A DNA stretch of 64,000 bases. Origin: Dactylellina haptotyla. Taxonomy: Eukaryota > Ascomycota > Orbiliomycetes > Orbiliales > Orbiliaceae. Location: contig CM062380.1 in NCBI GenBank assembly GCA_031310005.1, forward strand, positions 1,426,001 to 1,490,000. Reading direction: 5' to 3'. The position numbers were made by a program, and so were the translations under genes. The notes under the pieces were generated by a model. The model did no database searches, had not been told where the DNA came from, and saw nothing but the letters and a program-made list of their open reading frames with translations. Positions 45,377 through 57,312 of this stretch are shown piece by piece (position 1 is the stretch's first letter; each line of letters begins with the position of its first letter).

Positions 45377-46738
45377 ATTGTGTTATAGAGTGTAAGGTAA
45401 ATTAGTTTTCTTGTTGAAATTATTGATATATTCTTATTTTTATTCAAAATGGTGATTAATTTGTGGAGTAGTATCAACCCTGTAAAGGTATAGCTACTAA
45501 ATTTGTCTAATTGTGCCACTTATAAGTTTGATAGAATTGAGAGTATAGGGAGAGCCGGACCGAACAGCACAGGGTTCCAGTTCCTCGTTTATATATAGCA
45601 AAGAGCGACTCCAAAACCACCGAGGGCTTCCTGCGCGCCACCACGAAGTTAAATTTAAGCCCACCAATAGGCCGTTTGCTAGGATACACCGACCGAATGT
45701 TTGAGCAGATGACAAGGGCTGACAAAAATATTTACCCTCATGGACCTAATTTACTGCGTATTGCCACCACGGATGTTTCATGCAATCGTTCCTCGAGTGA
45801 CACCCTTGACAGCATGCCTTTGGGTTATATGTGGTCGACAGGCTTCGATACAGTTATATGGGATGCAGTAACGTTGGCAGTTAAGCTTCTTGCTCAGCTG
45901 GCAACACGGAGCACGAGCCGAGCTCGGTATTTGTGCCTGAGTTCAAAATCCAGTTGACTTTTTGCACAAAGAAATTTTTAGCGGGCACCCAATACACCAA
46001 ACCGAACACGCGACATGGACTTGAAGTTGCGAAACTATGGAATATTCGTAGTCTCGTTGCCAGATGCTGATTTGGCTGCAGGTGAACAGTGTTGAGCCGG
46101 TTCGCAAGATGATTCTCGAGTATTGATTGCGATAATCAAATTCAAAGATTATTATTTCCTACCATCACAGGCAAGCGTCTGACCATCTTCCGGCGTCCAC
46201 GTTCAACCAGGGCCTTTTTTGTGATAGAACCCAATCGGAATCTTGAGTATGACCCTAGTGGACCCTCCCACACGGGATATCCACATATATGCAAGGTTTG
46301 TTATTTTCAGTCCAGAACCTGTAATCGAGTGACTATTTTGCGCAATTCCTGTTTGAAGCTGAGATATGAATATGCAACGCCCGCCTTGGGTGCAGATGAG
46401 CATATCTTCAATTGGGGTTTGAACCGACTGGATCCTTTTGCGAGGGAGAGGCGACTGGACCCATGTCGACAAGGTAGCCTGGTCGAATTTGTGGTGAGGC
46501 CCACCCACAATGTCCCCCCAGTTCCGAAATATCTGTCTGCTGAGGTTCTACATCAAAATGAGGGGTTGAGAGTCAGATATAATGGCGCCGCTGTAGCTTA
46601 GTCAATTAGGTCTGACATGGCTTGGGGGACGAACATGTTAACGTTGCCAAGTCATAAATAGTCGTAACATCATCGTGGCATCCTTAAATACTTCGTATCC
46701 TTTCCTTTTATATTTGTGGAACCAGATTGCAGATCAGA
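45377..46738. other. Intergenic region upstream of the NLR-like gene
   Basis: 1.36 kb. The left part is the transporter 3' end. A frame at 46221-46601 (126 codons) starts from GTG, has no ATG near its start and no recognisable domain, so it is not called. Just before the NLR start is a TTGCAG that could end a 5' UTR intron. Confidence 0.45.
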
Positions 46739-49700
46739 ATGGCGACGCTCATTGTACAGAAAGAAGTTTCTCTTCGCGTTGCTGTGAACCAATTGCCCCT
46801 TCATGGCGAAATCCCCCTAACTCCTGCAACTCCTGCGACTCCTGCAACACCGTTTCGCCAGACATTCCCAGAAGCAGCTAATCCCGTTTCCTGTTGGCAG
46901 GACGCCAAAAAGGCGTTCCGTGACGAGCTAATAGCTGAAAATGCAAAGGTCGACAAAGACGATCAAAAAATTGATAATAGGTATGGTAGGAAAGAAGTAA
47001 AGAAGCCCAAAAACGAAGAGGAGCTGCAAAAGCTTCAAAAGGACATAGATGTGTTTCTGGCCCAAAAAAAATCCATAACGTCAGTCATTCTATCGGCAGA
47101 GAAATTGACTTCAAGTGTTGATAAACGCTACCCGGAGGCTCTCACAAAATGCCTCCATATTATGCAAAAGACAAGAGAGGTGGGAGACGCGGTCCTCTCC
47201 AACGCACCTGAAATTGCCGCCGCAGTTTGGTACGGGATAAGCTTGTTCTTAGACGTGAGTACACCGCGATACCTGTCCATGCCATATTTCGCGAAATTAG
47301 CGTAATGAATGAATCTTTAACACGACAATCAATTTTCAAAATATAGTTAGTAGCCATAGACGTAAAGCGATGCGAGCTCATATCAAATATTTGCTATAAA
47401 TTTTCGAAGATCGTATTAAATTGTCGAGTTTTCGAACATAAATGCCGCGACACGGAGCTTACTGCTGATGCAGAAGTAATCAAAACAACTCTCGACAGCA
47501 TCACAAGTGTTCTGTCACAAATTCTTCGTTTCATCTGGTTCGCAGACCGGAAATTTCAGTTCGGAGAGGATAAAGTCAAAGGCAAAACAAGTATCCTTGA
47601 GAAAGCCAAAGCAGCTGCAAACATCGCCAGTGAGTCTCGGTTCATACCAGATATCTGTGGAAAGACGTATCGATATCAAGGTTCTATGACATGCTAACCT
47701 CAAAGATGAATGATAGAGACCCATGTGAAAAGCATTTTCGATGATCACACCGGCGAGAATTATGAGCGAGTGACGCAAAGATACCAGGAACTACTCGACA
47801 TGCAAACCATGAGCTTCAATGAAATAGTACTTTCATCTCTACGAGGTAAACTCCGTGTAGAAGTGGTGGAACACGATATTTAAAAAAAATCAAATCAACA
47901 GTTTTACTAAAGCGAATATAGAGACCAAAATGGGGACCGCGAAGACAAATGAATATCTCGAAGAAGTCCTATTTCCTAAGGCTAAAGGTACGTTACTCAT
48001 AGGTTCCTCTTAGTTTCACTATCCTGGTTATATCTAATAAGTTGACGATTACCTGGTAAATAGAAACATACGAAGTAGTCGCCAATATTAAATTGGTTTT
48101 GAGTACTATGTACGAAGAATTTCAAGAGGGGTTCGATAAGGTGGCGGTTACCAAAGATGTGGTGGAGAAAATGCAGGCAGGCATGGATGACGCCGAAAAG
48201 AAACGACAAATCGAAGAATATTACAAGAGCAATCTTCGATCGCGACAAACAGAGGCCCACAAACGACTTCTGGAGACAACTCTTGAGCCGTTACGCCGAG
48301 ATGATATCCACGACAGTGATTTTGGTGTCTGGTTATTCAAAGATCCGATGTATGAAACTTGGAAGCACGATATCTCAACTTTGTCCACTACAGATGGCAA
48401 TGAACAGGCAGCTCCAGATGAGGATCTTGCTTCTCAGGAGAAGGTCAACAGTTCGGGCAGCAAAAGCTCTAATGAGTCCTCCCAAACGATTCTATATCTC
48501 ACTGGCGAGGCAGGATTCGGGAAATCAGTCATCATGGGGCTTGCGATTGAAAAACTTCAAAGAGAGATGGAACCAAATGTCTTCTTTGGTCCCGTACAAA
48601 AGAAGCAGGAGCAGAACTTGCCGGTGCACCCAGAGAGTGAAAGTCTGAATCCGGTTGTTATCTTCTTCTTCTTCAAGAAAGGTGATAGCTCTACACAACT
48701 TGCAACGGCAGCAGCTCGGAGTCTCCTAGCTCAAGTTTTTCAACCAGAGCACCACAAGGAAGCTAGAATGCTGAACCCGATGTTGCGAGCGATAGACCGG
48801 TTGAAGGCGCCACAGTCAACATCAGAAAGCGAGGATTCAACTACAGTGCAGTCTGAAGAGTCGTTCTCTTATATAATTGGACAGCTAGAGACTGCAGTGA
48901 AAACGATCGGTAGGAAAGTATACCTGGTCATCGACGGTTTAGATGAATGCATTGATAGGCTGGAGCAAAACGTCGTCCCACGCCTCGCCCAATTAGCCAA
49001 ATTGAATACCGACATTTTCAGAATTCTGATATCGAGCAGAGTTGATCCAACTATCAAGAATGAACTTATCAACAATATGCAAGCCATTTCGGTAAAAATG
49101 ACAGAATCAACTCTAGAAGAAGAAGCAAAGATTCAAGATCCCTCAATACAAGAATCTGCCCCCAAAGACTCCACGCCTGAGACTACGAATAACGAGGAAA
49201 CAACAGAATCGCCTGCCTCAAACGAGACCCCCAAAGTTACTGTTCCTAATTCAAAAGGATACGAGTACCATGATGGTGCAATCATACTAAATATCAGCCG
49301 CGATACAAACTCAAAGGATATGTTAGCATTCCTCAACATATCTCTACGTGGTCTCATGCAACGTGGAAGACTAAAGGAATATTTCGTCAAAGAAGAGGAG
49401 AGGTACACACTCAAGATTAAGCCAGAATTTACGAAGTTTGAGGCCGTAATCGAAAATATGGCCAGACACATCCAAGAGAGGTCACACGGAATGTTTACCT
49501 ATAGTGCTATGACAATCACAAGTCTTCGCCAACCATCTGAACTGCGTCTGTCTCAGAGAATAAAGGGACTCCCAACAGGGATGAACCAGATTTACTCTTC
49601 GCAATTGAAATCGCTGACCGATGCGGAACGGAAGCTTGTCATGCTAGCTCTCACCCGGATCTATTGGAGCAATGTATGCGGTGTGGAAATGCACACGCTA

Positions 49701-52700
49701 GAAATTGTTGAACAATTCAAGAAACATTATGAGCATAGCTCCGGTATAGAGAACGCCGAACAGCATGAGGATGAATTCGAGTATGACCACCTCATGGATA
49801 ATACACCTACACAAAACTGCGATAACACGCATGATAACGCTATCGCAGATTCCCCAACCAGTGAAAAAGGTGTTAATATCATAGTACCAGAGCAGAGCCA
49901 AGCTCAAAAGAAACGGATCGGCCTCCATCGTCGCTCCAGCTCCTTCCACCACGAAGTCTACATGACAACTCAAATGAATAACCCAGAGGTAGCCGATGTT
50001 ATCTACCATTTGAGCAACGCGGGTCGTGATTTCTTCAAGTTCTCTAATGAAGACCGGAACATCGAATTCATTCATACTTCTGTGCGTGAATGGATGGATA
50101 GCCAAACCTCGGAGTCGGAGAAAACACTGCCGCAGACTATTCACGGTGCTCCCATGCTTTATAAACAGAACGATGAGTTTAAGATCTTACTTGCCGTTTC
50201 TAGTAAGTCAGATTTAACGAAATTCAATCACTGGCAATAATTTAAACTAATTACTGGTTAATGAAAAGGGGCCGAGTTTATGAGTGTCAGTGGCTCTACA
50301 TTTGACAGCGCACGCGACGCACATCTCGCTATATTAACGCATATTTGTGAGGACCTTTACCGCTTGAATTTGATTTAATTTTACTTTGACTGATTAGGAA
50401 ATCTACATCGATAGTGCAAGTTCTCACCCACCCGAAGTTTCAGGACATATACATGCCAGTCTGCGGTCTTCCTGATAAGATTATCAACATGTTTCCCGGC
50501 AAACATCAGTCTGATGATAATGATAGCGATGAAGAAAGCGATAACAAGAATGAGAACAGTAATAAAGAGGAGACTAAAAATGATAATAATGAGGACGAAA
50601 ACAGCAATCACAATACCGAGAACAAAGGTAACGAGGGTGGCGAGGGTGGTGAAGGTGAGAATATTGATACCGAGTGTAAGGGTGACGATGAAGAAAATAA
50701 TAAAGCGGAAGAGAAGGACACCGCCGACGATGAAGATGCGGCGACGGAAGACGAACTTCCGTACCCCTTAGGACCGAGGGAAGTTGCTGATGCAGAACAA
50801 GATACAGCTGTCGTTCCTCAACCGCATGAGCATGGAGAGCGGAAATCCCCATGGCGAGGCGAAATCCACCACTGGATCCACCATATGAGGGAGCTTGGTA
50901 AACTGCGATTAGATGAAGCGCGAAATTCTCCAGAATGGAATAAACTGCTGGAGCTTCTTCAAAATTTTACCAACTTGACCATATTTTGGAGATGGATCGT
51001 TCAATACAAACAGGTGACAGACGAGATTTCGTACGAGGAAGCTAAAGCCGAGTGGAGTTTCTGGGGCCCGGCACATCTGTCGGCGTGCTTAGATCTCACA
51101 ATTTACGAAGATTTCTTGCAGGACAACAGTCTATGCCTCTACTCTTTCTACCAACAACTCGGCGTTACCAATCGTTTACATTATGAGGATATATACTACT
51201 GTCCTAAACACATCGAAACTATAATACGGGAGCAGAATGATGTATCATCTCCAAGGGAGAGCGATGGTCTTATACCTTTCTTGATATGTCTTTCTTTACT
51301 CTATCCCGAACTTGAGAACAAAACTGGCGGCGCCTATACCAAGACACTAGAGTCATTGAAGCTTCTTGCTGGAAGTAAAGCGGACATGGGGTTAGACAAG
51401 TTTTTCCTAGAACAACCTTATACTCTTGCTTTACACCGAATCATCAAGATTGGAGATGAAGAACTTTTCGAGCTTGTTGCCAAAAACCCTACATTTAACC
51501 TGACTTGCCGCACCGAGAGTCAAGCTACAATTCTTCATACTATATTCTCAGTTGACGAAGACCTTCGAATACCCGTGGATTCACAACTTAAATTTGGAAA
51601 GAGGCTACTGGAGCTTGGCGCAGACCCTAATGCCGAGGATATGTCAAGCCGGATGCCTTTGTTCTGGGCAGTTCAAGCTCACAATGTGGAAGCCGTCAAG
51701 ATGATACTCGAATTCGAGTATCCTGAGGATACCAAAGTTATAATTGACGATACCGATGATAGTGGAGAAACCGCCCTCACATATATAACTTCGTTGTTCC
51801 AGGATGATATGATCACCGAGGGACTGGCTATAATCGATACGTTAGTTAAGCACGGGGCTTCTTTGGAATCCCCACCGAATTCTCGAACGCTGTCTCCTTG
51901 GGTAGGATCTCTTTGGATGGAAAATTGGCAGTACACTGCCAGACTCCTAGAGCATCACGCAGAGAAGTCGCCAGATAATCGAGATTATTTCAAGCACCTC
52001 GATGGAGATGGAGATGGAGTCATGCAACGCGCTCTTTTCGACTACAAGGAATCCAATACAATAAGAATGATGAAAACAGTTCTTGACCATCCACTCCTCA
52101 CTGAGGACGAACGAAAATCACTTATTGAAACACCACGAGGTTCTGCACCAGCAGGAGATACACCCTTACACCAAGCAATAGATAAGTGGGCACTTCAATG
52201 CGCACAATACCTCCTAGACCAAAACGCGAACTCTCAGGCTAAGAACTGGGCAGGCCGAACGGCGTGGGAGTTGTTCCTTTCCGGGCTCCTTGATAGCAAA
52301 TTCAAAAAAGACCAGGATTATAACGAAATAGAAGATACCGATTTAGCTGAGGTCCCCGCCCTTCGTATTTTGATTGACAGACTTCTCATCCCCGATATCT
52401 CCAAGATCGAATTTCCAACCCTGCTATCTGAAATACTCAGCATCAACTCACCAGTAATTCTCAAATATATCTGCACTAAGAAACTGGATTTCGAATCCGT
52501 CGACACTGGCGGTTGGGATTTCCACGATTGGGCATACGCTTGTGGTAAAACTGAATTGATATCGGGAGTCGAGAACTTTAATGTTGTCGATTACAACGTC
52601 CGTAAATCGAAATTCCAGGAAATAGGAAACACGCACATGAAGTGGAGTCCAGAAATTAAGCATCCAAAGATTCAAATTTCGGAAGACGGCCTAAGTATAT

Positions 52701-53541
52701 CTTTTGACAAGAGTGAACTAGAAGAAGGTAAGTGCTTCTATGCCCTAAAAAGTTTCTTCTTCCGTATTACTTACTCTCATATGTACAGGCGAGAAAACAG
52801 TCGCAGTATCCACCACTTCTCCTGTTTCTCCATACGCAGGTCTCTTCTACTTCGAAGTGACAATTTTAACGTGCGCCATGGAAAAAGAGTTAGTACAAAC
52901 ACTTATACCTTCGCGAATTCCGCTTTTTGGCCCTAAAAAAATCTGACTTGTGCTCGAAATTTAAAAGTGTGTTAATAGGAATTGGATTCGCATCCAATAA
53001 GCCACTGGTTGACCATATGCCCGGATGGCCGTTCCAGTCCTTTCTTGGCCCAGGTAAAAGCTATGGACTCCATGGCGACGATGGACGCTTGTATTCGCCA
53101 AGTATCGATACAGACGAAGAATCTACGAGTTGCCCATCTAAGACATTTCCAAACGGACCGGTCAAGTACCAGCTTGGAGATACCATTGGATGTGGTTACG
53201 ACCAAGATGACCATAACATATTTTGGACTCGTAATGGCAAGTTTTTGGGAGTTGCGTTTGAGGATGTTCGGGGTCAGTTATTCCCAGTTGTAGCAACAGA
53301 AGTTTCTTTTACCGCCAAAGCAAACTTTGGTTTGGAGCCTTGGATGTGGGATCAGCAGAGAGTAGTGGAGCCTATTCCTGAAGCAAATGAGGATACCACC
53401 GCTCTCAGTGAGGGTCCCGAGCCCGAGCCAGAGACCAACGTTGTCGACGATGGGACTGAAGGCGGCGAGAAGGAACCAGATGTACCTAACTTAGGCACTT
53501 CTGAGAAGGACGAAGATGGAGAGAAGGTGGTTGAGGAGTAG
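46739..53541 (+). CDS. NLR-like STAND protein: helical N-domain, NACHT NTPase, ankyrin-like repeats, C-terminal SPRY; 2065 aa
   Basis: Nine exons: 46739-47254, 47347-47629, 47717-47845, 47922-47987, 48064-50202, 50269-50346, 50415-52727, 52789-52888 and 52968-53541, all in frame. Residues 1-330 form a helical N-terminal domain typical of fungal STAND proteins (SNAPEIAAAVWYGISLFLD). The NACHT part has Walker A GEAGFGKS (479-486) and Walker B VYLVIDGLDECID (about 617-628), then a helical arm. Residues about 1099-1186 are an acidic Asn/Asp/Glu/Lys-rich linker. Ankyrin-like repeats lie at about 1438-1696 (LLELGADPNAEDMSSRMPLF, GDTPLHQAIDKWALQCAQYLLDQNAN). The end (about 1819-2003) is a SPRY domain: GLFYFEVTILTCAMEKD, VLIGIGFA, YGLHGDDGRLY, LGDTIGCGYDQDDHNIFWTRNGK. 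Fungal NLRs act in non-self recognition and programmed cell death; this role is inferred. Splitting into two genes near 50.3 kb is the main alternative. Confidence 0.83.
46819..46849 (+). repeat. 9-nt coding minisatellite (Thr-Pro-Ala)
   Basis: About three and a half copies of a CTCCTGCAA-type unit in the first exon of the NLR-like gene encode TPATPATPATP. Copies differ by single bases. It is a likely length-variable site between strains. Confidence 0.7.
50505..50760 (+). repeat. Low-complexity acidic coding tract in the NLR-like gene
   Basis: Repeated GAT/AAT/GAA/GAG codons give a run of Asp, Asn, Glu and Lys, including a short GGEGGEGE repeat. It links the NTPase half to the ankyrin half and is probably disordered. 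Confidence 0.7.
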
Positions 53542-54661
53542 CATATATGCCCTTCCAGTTAAAAAAAAACAGGCACAATCAATTCGCCAGCTCGAGCTAC
53601 TTTGTAATACATGATATATGGCAGGGCGCAATATATGGGATAGATGGATTTCTATGATCAATATTATTATGTCTCGACGATTCCCTAGGAACTATTTTAG
53701 TATTTCATACAAGAACAAATCGGCTAGCCCATGTTTTGACTCGAATACAAATGCGCAATACCCGTTTGACCTGATTTTAATTGTCGAGAATTGGAATCGG
53801 ATGCAGGCACACGTTGCTGTGGGTCCAATCCAGGCGCCTCGCTTAATGGCATTGGTTGGTAGCTTTCGAGGAACCTGCGGGAACAGGACCAATTAAAGAG
53901 AGCCCAGCGAAATGACAGCTGGGGACAAGCAGAACCGTTGACCGCATGTATAAAACAAGACAATATATCCGTTGACAGTAATGTGGCATGTAATAATGGG
54001 TACTTAGTATTCAAGTGTCGATGATATATATCAGAGAGGCCCCGAGGATTGCTCCGGGCCACAGACAACTCTCATCTGATACGACTTATCAAACAGACAC
54101 ACCGGTCCATGCAGTATCTGTTAGAGGTGCTGTGTATGATAGATTGCTTGCTTGCCCGCCTTCATCAAACAAGGACGGACCAGCGGTCAACTGACTCGGT
54201 CGCTAAAGCCGGCCTGACCAGGTCCCACCCCGCTGGCAGCAAACTACAGCCACCATCTCGACTTTCCGACGGTCGTCTCCCAGAATCGACGTCGGAGGGA
54301 ACCCGCGTACTCCTCAGACCCCCTTGCGGTGCTATTCCTACCTTCTCGTTGTTGCCATCGTCGTTACTTGCCGTTGTGGTTGAAGATTCCCGTTGGGTGC
54401 GCCGACTCAAGGATCAATAGCGCTGCTGGTTGAGGGTAACCAGCCAACCCAACGCCTCGCCACCAAGTCCAACCTCAACTTCAACGCATCCTCTTCGTTC
54501 GCTGCCCCGTCCTCCCAAAGCAACAGAGCCCTCCACCAAAGAACAGGCCGGAGCCCGGCTTCACCACCTTCCTTCCAGCTTCATCAGGCATCTCACCCTC
54601 TGGAGAGCCTCGCCACCTTCTTGCCACTGCTTGCCGGCTACCTCGGGTAGCTTCCACGAGC
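53542..54661. promoter_or_regulatory. NLR 3' end and VPS9 upstream region
   Basis: 1.1 kb between two plus-strand genes. From about 54170 the sequence becomes CT-rich and continues into the VPS9 start, as in long fungal leaders. The frame at 54049-54420 and others here have no domain support. Confidence 0.5.
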
Positions 54662-57312
54662 ATGCAAAACCACATCGAGGCATCCTCACTCACCCAACGA
54701 CAGCATGCCCAACAACTCCCAGAGCCCCCCTCGCCTGCGATGACGATAACCGACGCCAAAGAATGGGTAGAATCTCCCACCAACCCGGCCGCGATGCCAG
54801 CGGCTACCGGCCCAGCTAGCGACCCCGTCTCCACGGATGCAGGGACACCTATCGCTACCGCCGGTAACACCGAATCAGATCTCTCCACATCACTCGGCAA
54901 GCTTGACATCTCGTCTACCACCCCAAAACCGCTGCAGCAGTCCCTGTCGCAGACTCTCCCCAGCTCGCCTCCAGCTCCAGCTCCTCCTCCTAAGGACAGG
55001 CCGCTACCCGCTCCTGAGGACGTGCTGTCAAAAGCAGAAACAGCTCATCAGAAGCAGCCTTCTTCCACTCCTTCGGCTCTACCTGCCCTACCGCACACCG
55101 AAAATGGCAGGCTACACCCCGGCTTTTCCAAATCCCATACACGTTCGATGTCTGGATCGTCGATACTCGACGGCGAAGAGGAAGACAATCAGGATACGAA
55201 GGGCGAGATTAGAAGTATAATGTCCCAATTCTCTCCAAAGTTGCAACCTCAGCCCGACATCAAAGACGAGAAATCAGCCGAAGCTTCCAATACGTCCCTC
55301 GAAAATCCGCCTCTCTCTCCTATCCCACCTCGTACATCCAGCCTCGAAAACTTAATGACTGTCGACCGAATCCCTGAGTCGAATCGCTCACCGGTTAATG
55401 AAAAGCCTCTGCCTACCCCCCAACTCAACCGTCGCTTCTCTACAACTCTCGACCCTCACTCCCCTTCAGAACCCGCACCACCTCCCCCGGGACCTGACCC
55501 AGAGCCGCCTCAACCCTTCGACTTTCACCGCTTCCTCGAACAACTTCGTCACCGCACTGCTGACCCCGTTGCCCGCTTCCTCCGCTCTTTCCTGAACGAA
55601 TTCAGCAAGCGTCAATGGCTTGTCCACGAACAAGTGAAAATCATTGCCGATTTTCTAGATTTCATCCACGGCAAAATGGCACTCTGCGAGGTCTGGCGTG
55701 AGGTCTCAGACGCAGAATTCGATAATGCCAAGGAAGGCATGGAAAAGCTCGTCATGAATAGATTATACACACAGACATTTTCCCCATCAATCAACCCACC
55801 CGCGTCACCTTCAAATAAACGAGGGAAAGGCCGACAGAATCCTAATATGCCAGGCAGACGAGGGCAGCATCAGGAGGACATCGAGCGGGATGAAATCCTA
55901 GCACAGAAAGTTGCCATATACGGATGGGTACGGGAAGAGCACCTGGATATACAGCCAGTAGGGGACAGTGGGAGAAAGTTTTTGAGCTTAGCTTGTCAGG
56001 AGCTACTGAAGATCAATAACTACAGGGCGCCGAGGGATAAAGTCATATGTGTGCTTAACTGCTGTAAAGTCATATTTGGTATGAGCCTAGTTGATCTAAG
56101 CACTTCAAAGTAATAATGCTAACCATAGGTTGCTCTTATATAATAGGACTGTTACGCCACGCAAACTCTACGCAATCTGCCGACGAATTCGTCCCGTTAT
56201 TGATTTACGTTGTCCTCCGTGCCAACCCAGAACACCTTGTTAGCAATATCCAATATATTCTACGATTCCGGAATCCGGATAAGTTGGGTGGTGAAGCAGG
56301 TTATTATCTATCGTCGTTGAGCGGGGCTATACAGTTTATAGAAGGGCTGGATAGGAGTAGTTTAACAATCAATGACGAAGAATTCGAAAAAAACGTAGAA
56401 GAGGCGGTTCGGAAGATTGCAGAGAAGAAGGAGCCGTTTAGCCCAGTCGTGAGCTTAACGAAGGGAGCTGTCAGCAACGAAGCCGCCGTGCAGCAGAGAA
56501 GCATGTCGCTATCCGCTGCAGTAGCCAGCGGGCCGAGCACGGGATCAGGAGATGAAAGCGGAGGTACTAGCAGGCGGAAGAGTATGGATTCTCGAGTAGA
56601 CGGGCCTCCTGCACCGGCAGACGAAGAAAAGGCTGCGGTTGCGGGATTATTAAGAACGATACAGAAGCCTTTGAGCACAATCGGCCGAATCTTCGGGGAT
56701 GATTCGGCATCGCAATATCAGCAGCAGCAGCAGCAGTTGCACGCGGCCACCACGGATGCCAGGCCGGTTAGTACGCCATTACCGGGTAATACACCGAGAA
56801 CCAGTCCTGGGCCAACTGGTGATACACAGGAAGGGCAACCAGGAGAACAAACACCAGCGAATGGATTCCCTGGTGCGAAATATCGGCAGCAGGAAGCCGC
56901 GCTGGAGGCCGCGGAAAGTGCGGCTAGACAGGCGAGTGCGGAGACCGCAGAAGCAATAAGGATACAGAGGGCGGAGCATGAGAATACTGTTGGGTTAGTC
57001 TGACTTTCAAAAACACCTACCCTTGTGGAATGGACCGAGCTAACAACCTCTAGAATATTATCATCCATGTTCCCAGACCTAGATAAGGATATCATCGATG
57101 ACGTGGTGAGGATGAAGGAAGGGAGGTTAGTAAGCTTTTTCGATCCCATTACCTTCTGGTTCACATAAATGTATGAAATGGATACTTTTCATTTGTCGTG
57201 TCTCGAAGACGTTGGTTTCCTTCCTTGCTAAAGAATAGCGATGCTAATGGATTGGCGATTATGGTATAGGGTCGGTTTAGCGGTTGATGCATGTCTGGCG
57301 TTGAGTTCTTGA
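54662..57312 (+). CDS. VPS9: Vacuolar sorting protein VPS9: Rab5/Vps21 guanine exchange factor, 792 aa
   Basis: Four exons: 54662-56078, 56147-56993, 57054-57125 and 57270-57312. The frame closes at 792 residues. Residues 1-284 are Pro/Ser/Thr-rich and probably disordered. A helical bundle lies at about 285-370 (PFDFHRFLEQLRHRTADPVA, WLVHEQVKIIADFLDFIHGK). The VPS9 domain is at about 410-560: DKVICVLNCCKVIFG joins across intron 1 to LLRHANSTQSADEFVPLLIY, with Asp485 as the conserved catalytic-site acid, then NPEHLVSNIQYILRF and GGEAGYYLSSLSGAIQFIE. After a linker with coiled-coil character, the last two small exons complete a CUE domain (SSMFPDLDKDIIDDVVRMKEGR, then VGLAVDACLALSS), which binds ubiquitin. 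VPS9 activates Rab5-type GTPases on endosomes for transport to the vacuole. An alternative acceptor at 56129 would insert six residues but is not needed. The ATG at M27 is another possible start. Confidence 0.92.

Noticed and set aside
46221-46601. 126-codon frame upstream of the NLR-like gene
   Set aside because: Begins at GTG, with no nearby ATG, no recognisable family and no splice partners.
56130-56146. Upstream acceptor in VPS9 intron 1
   Set aside because: In frame, but adds six residues inside a conserved join (KVIFG-LLRHAN); the downstream acceptor gives the expected family sequence.
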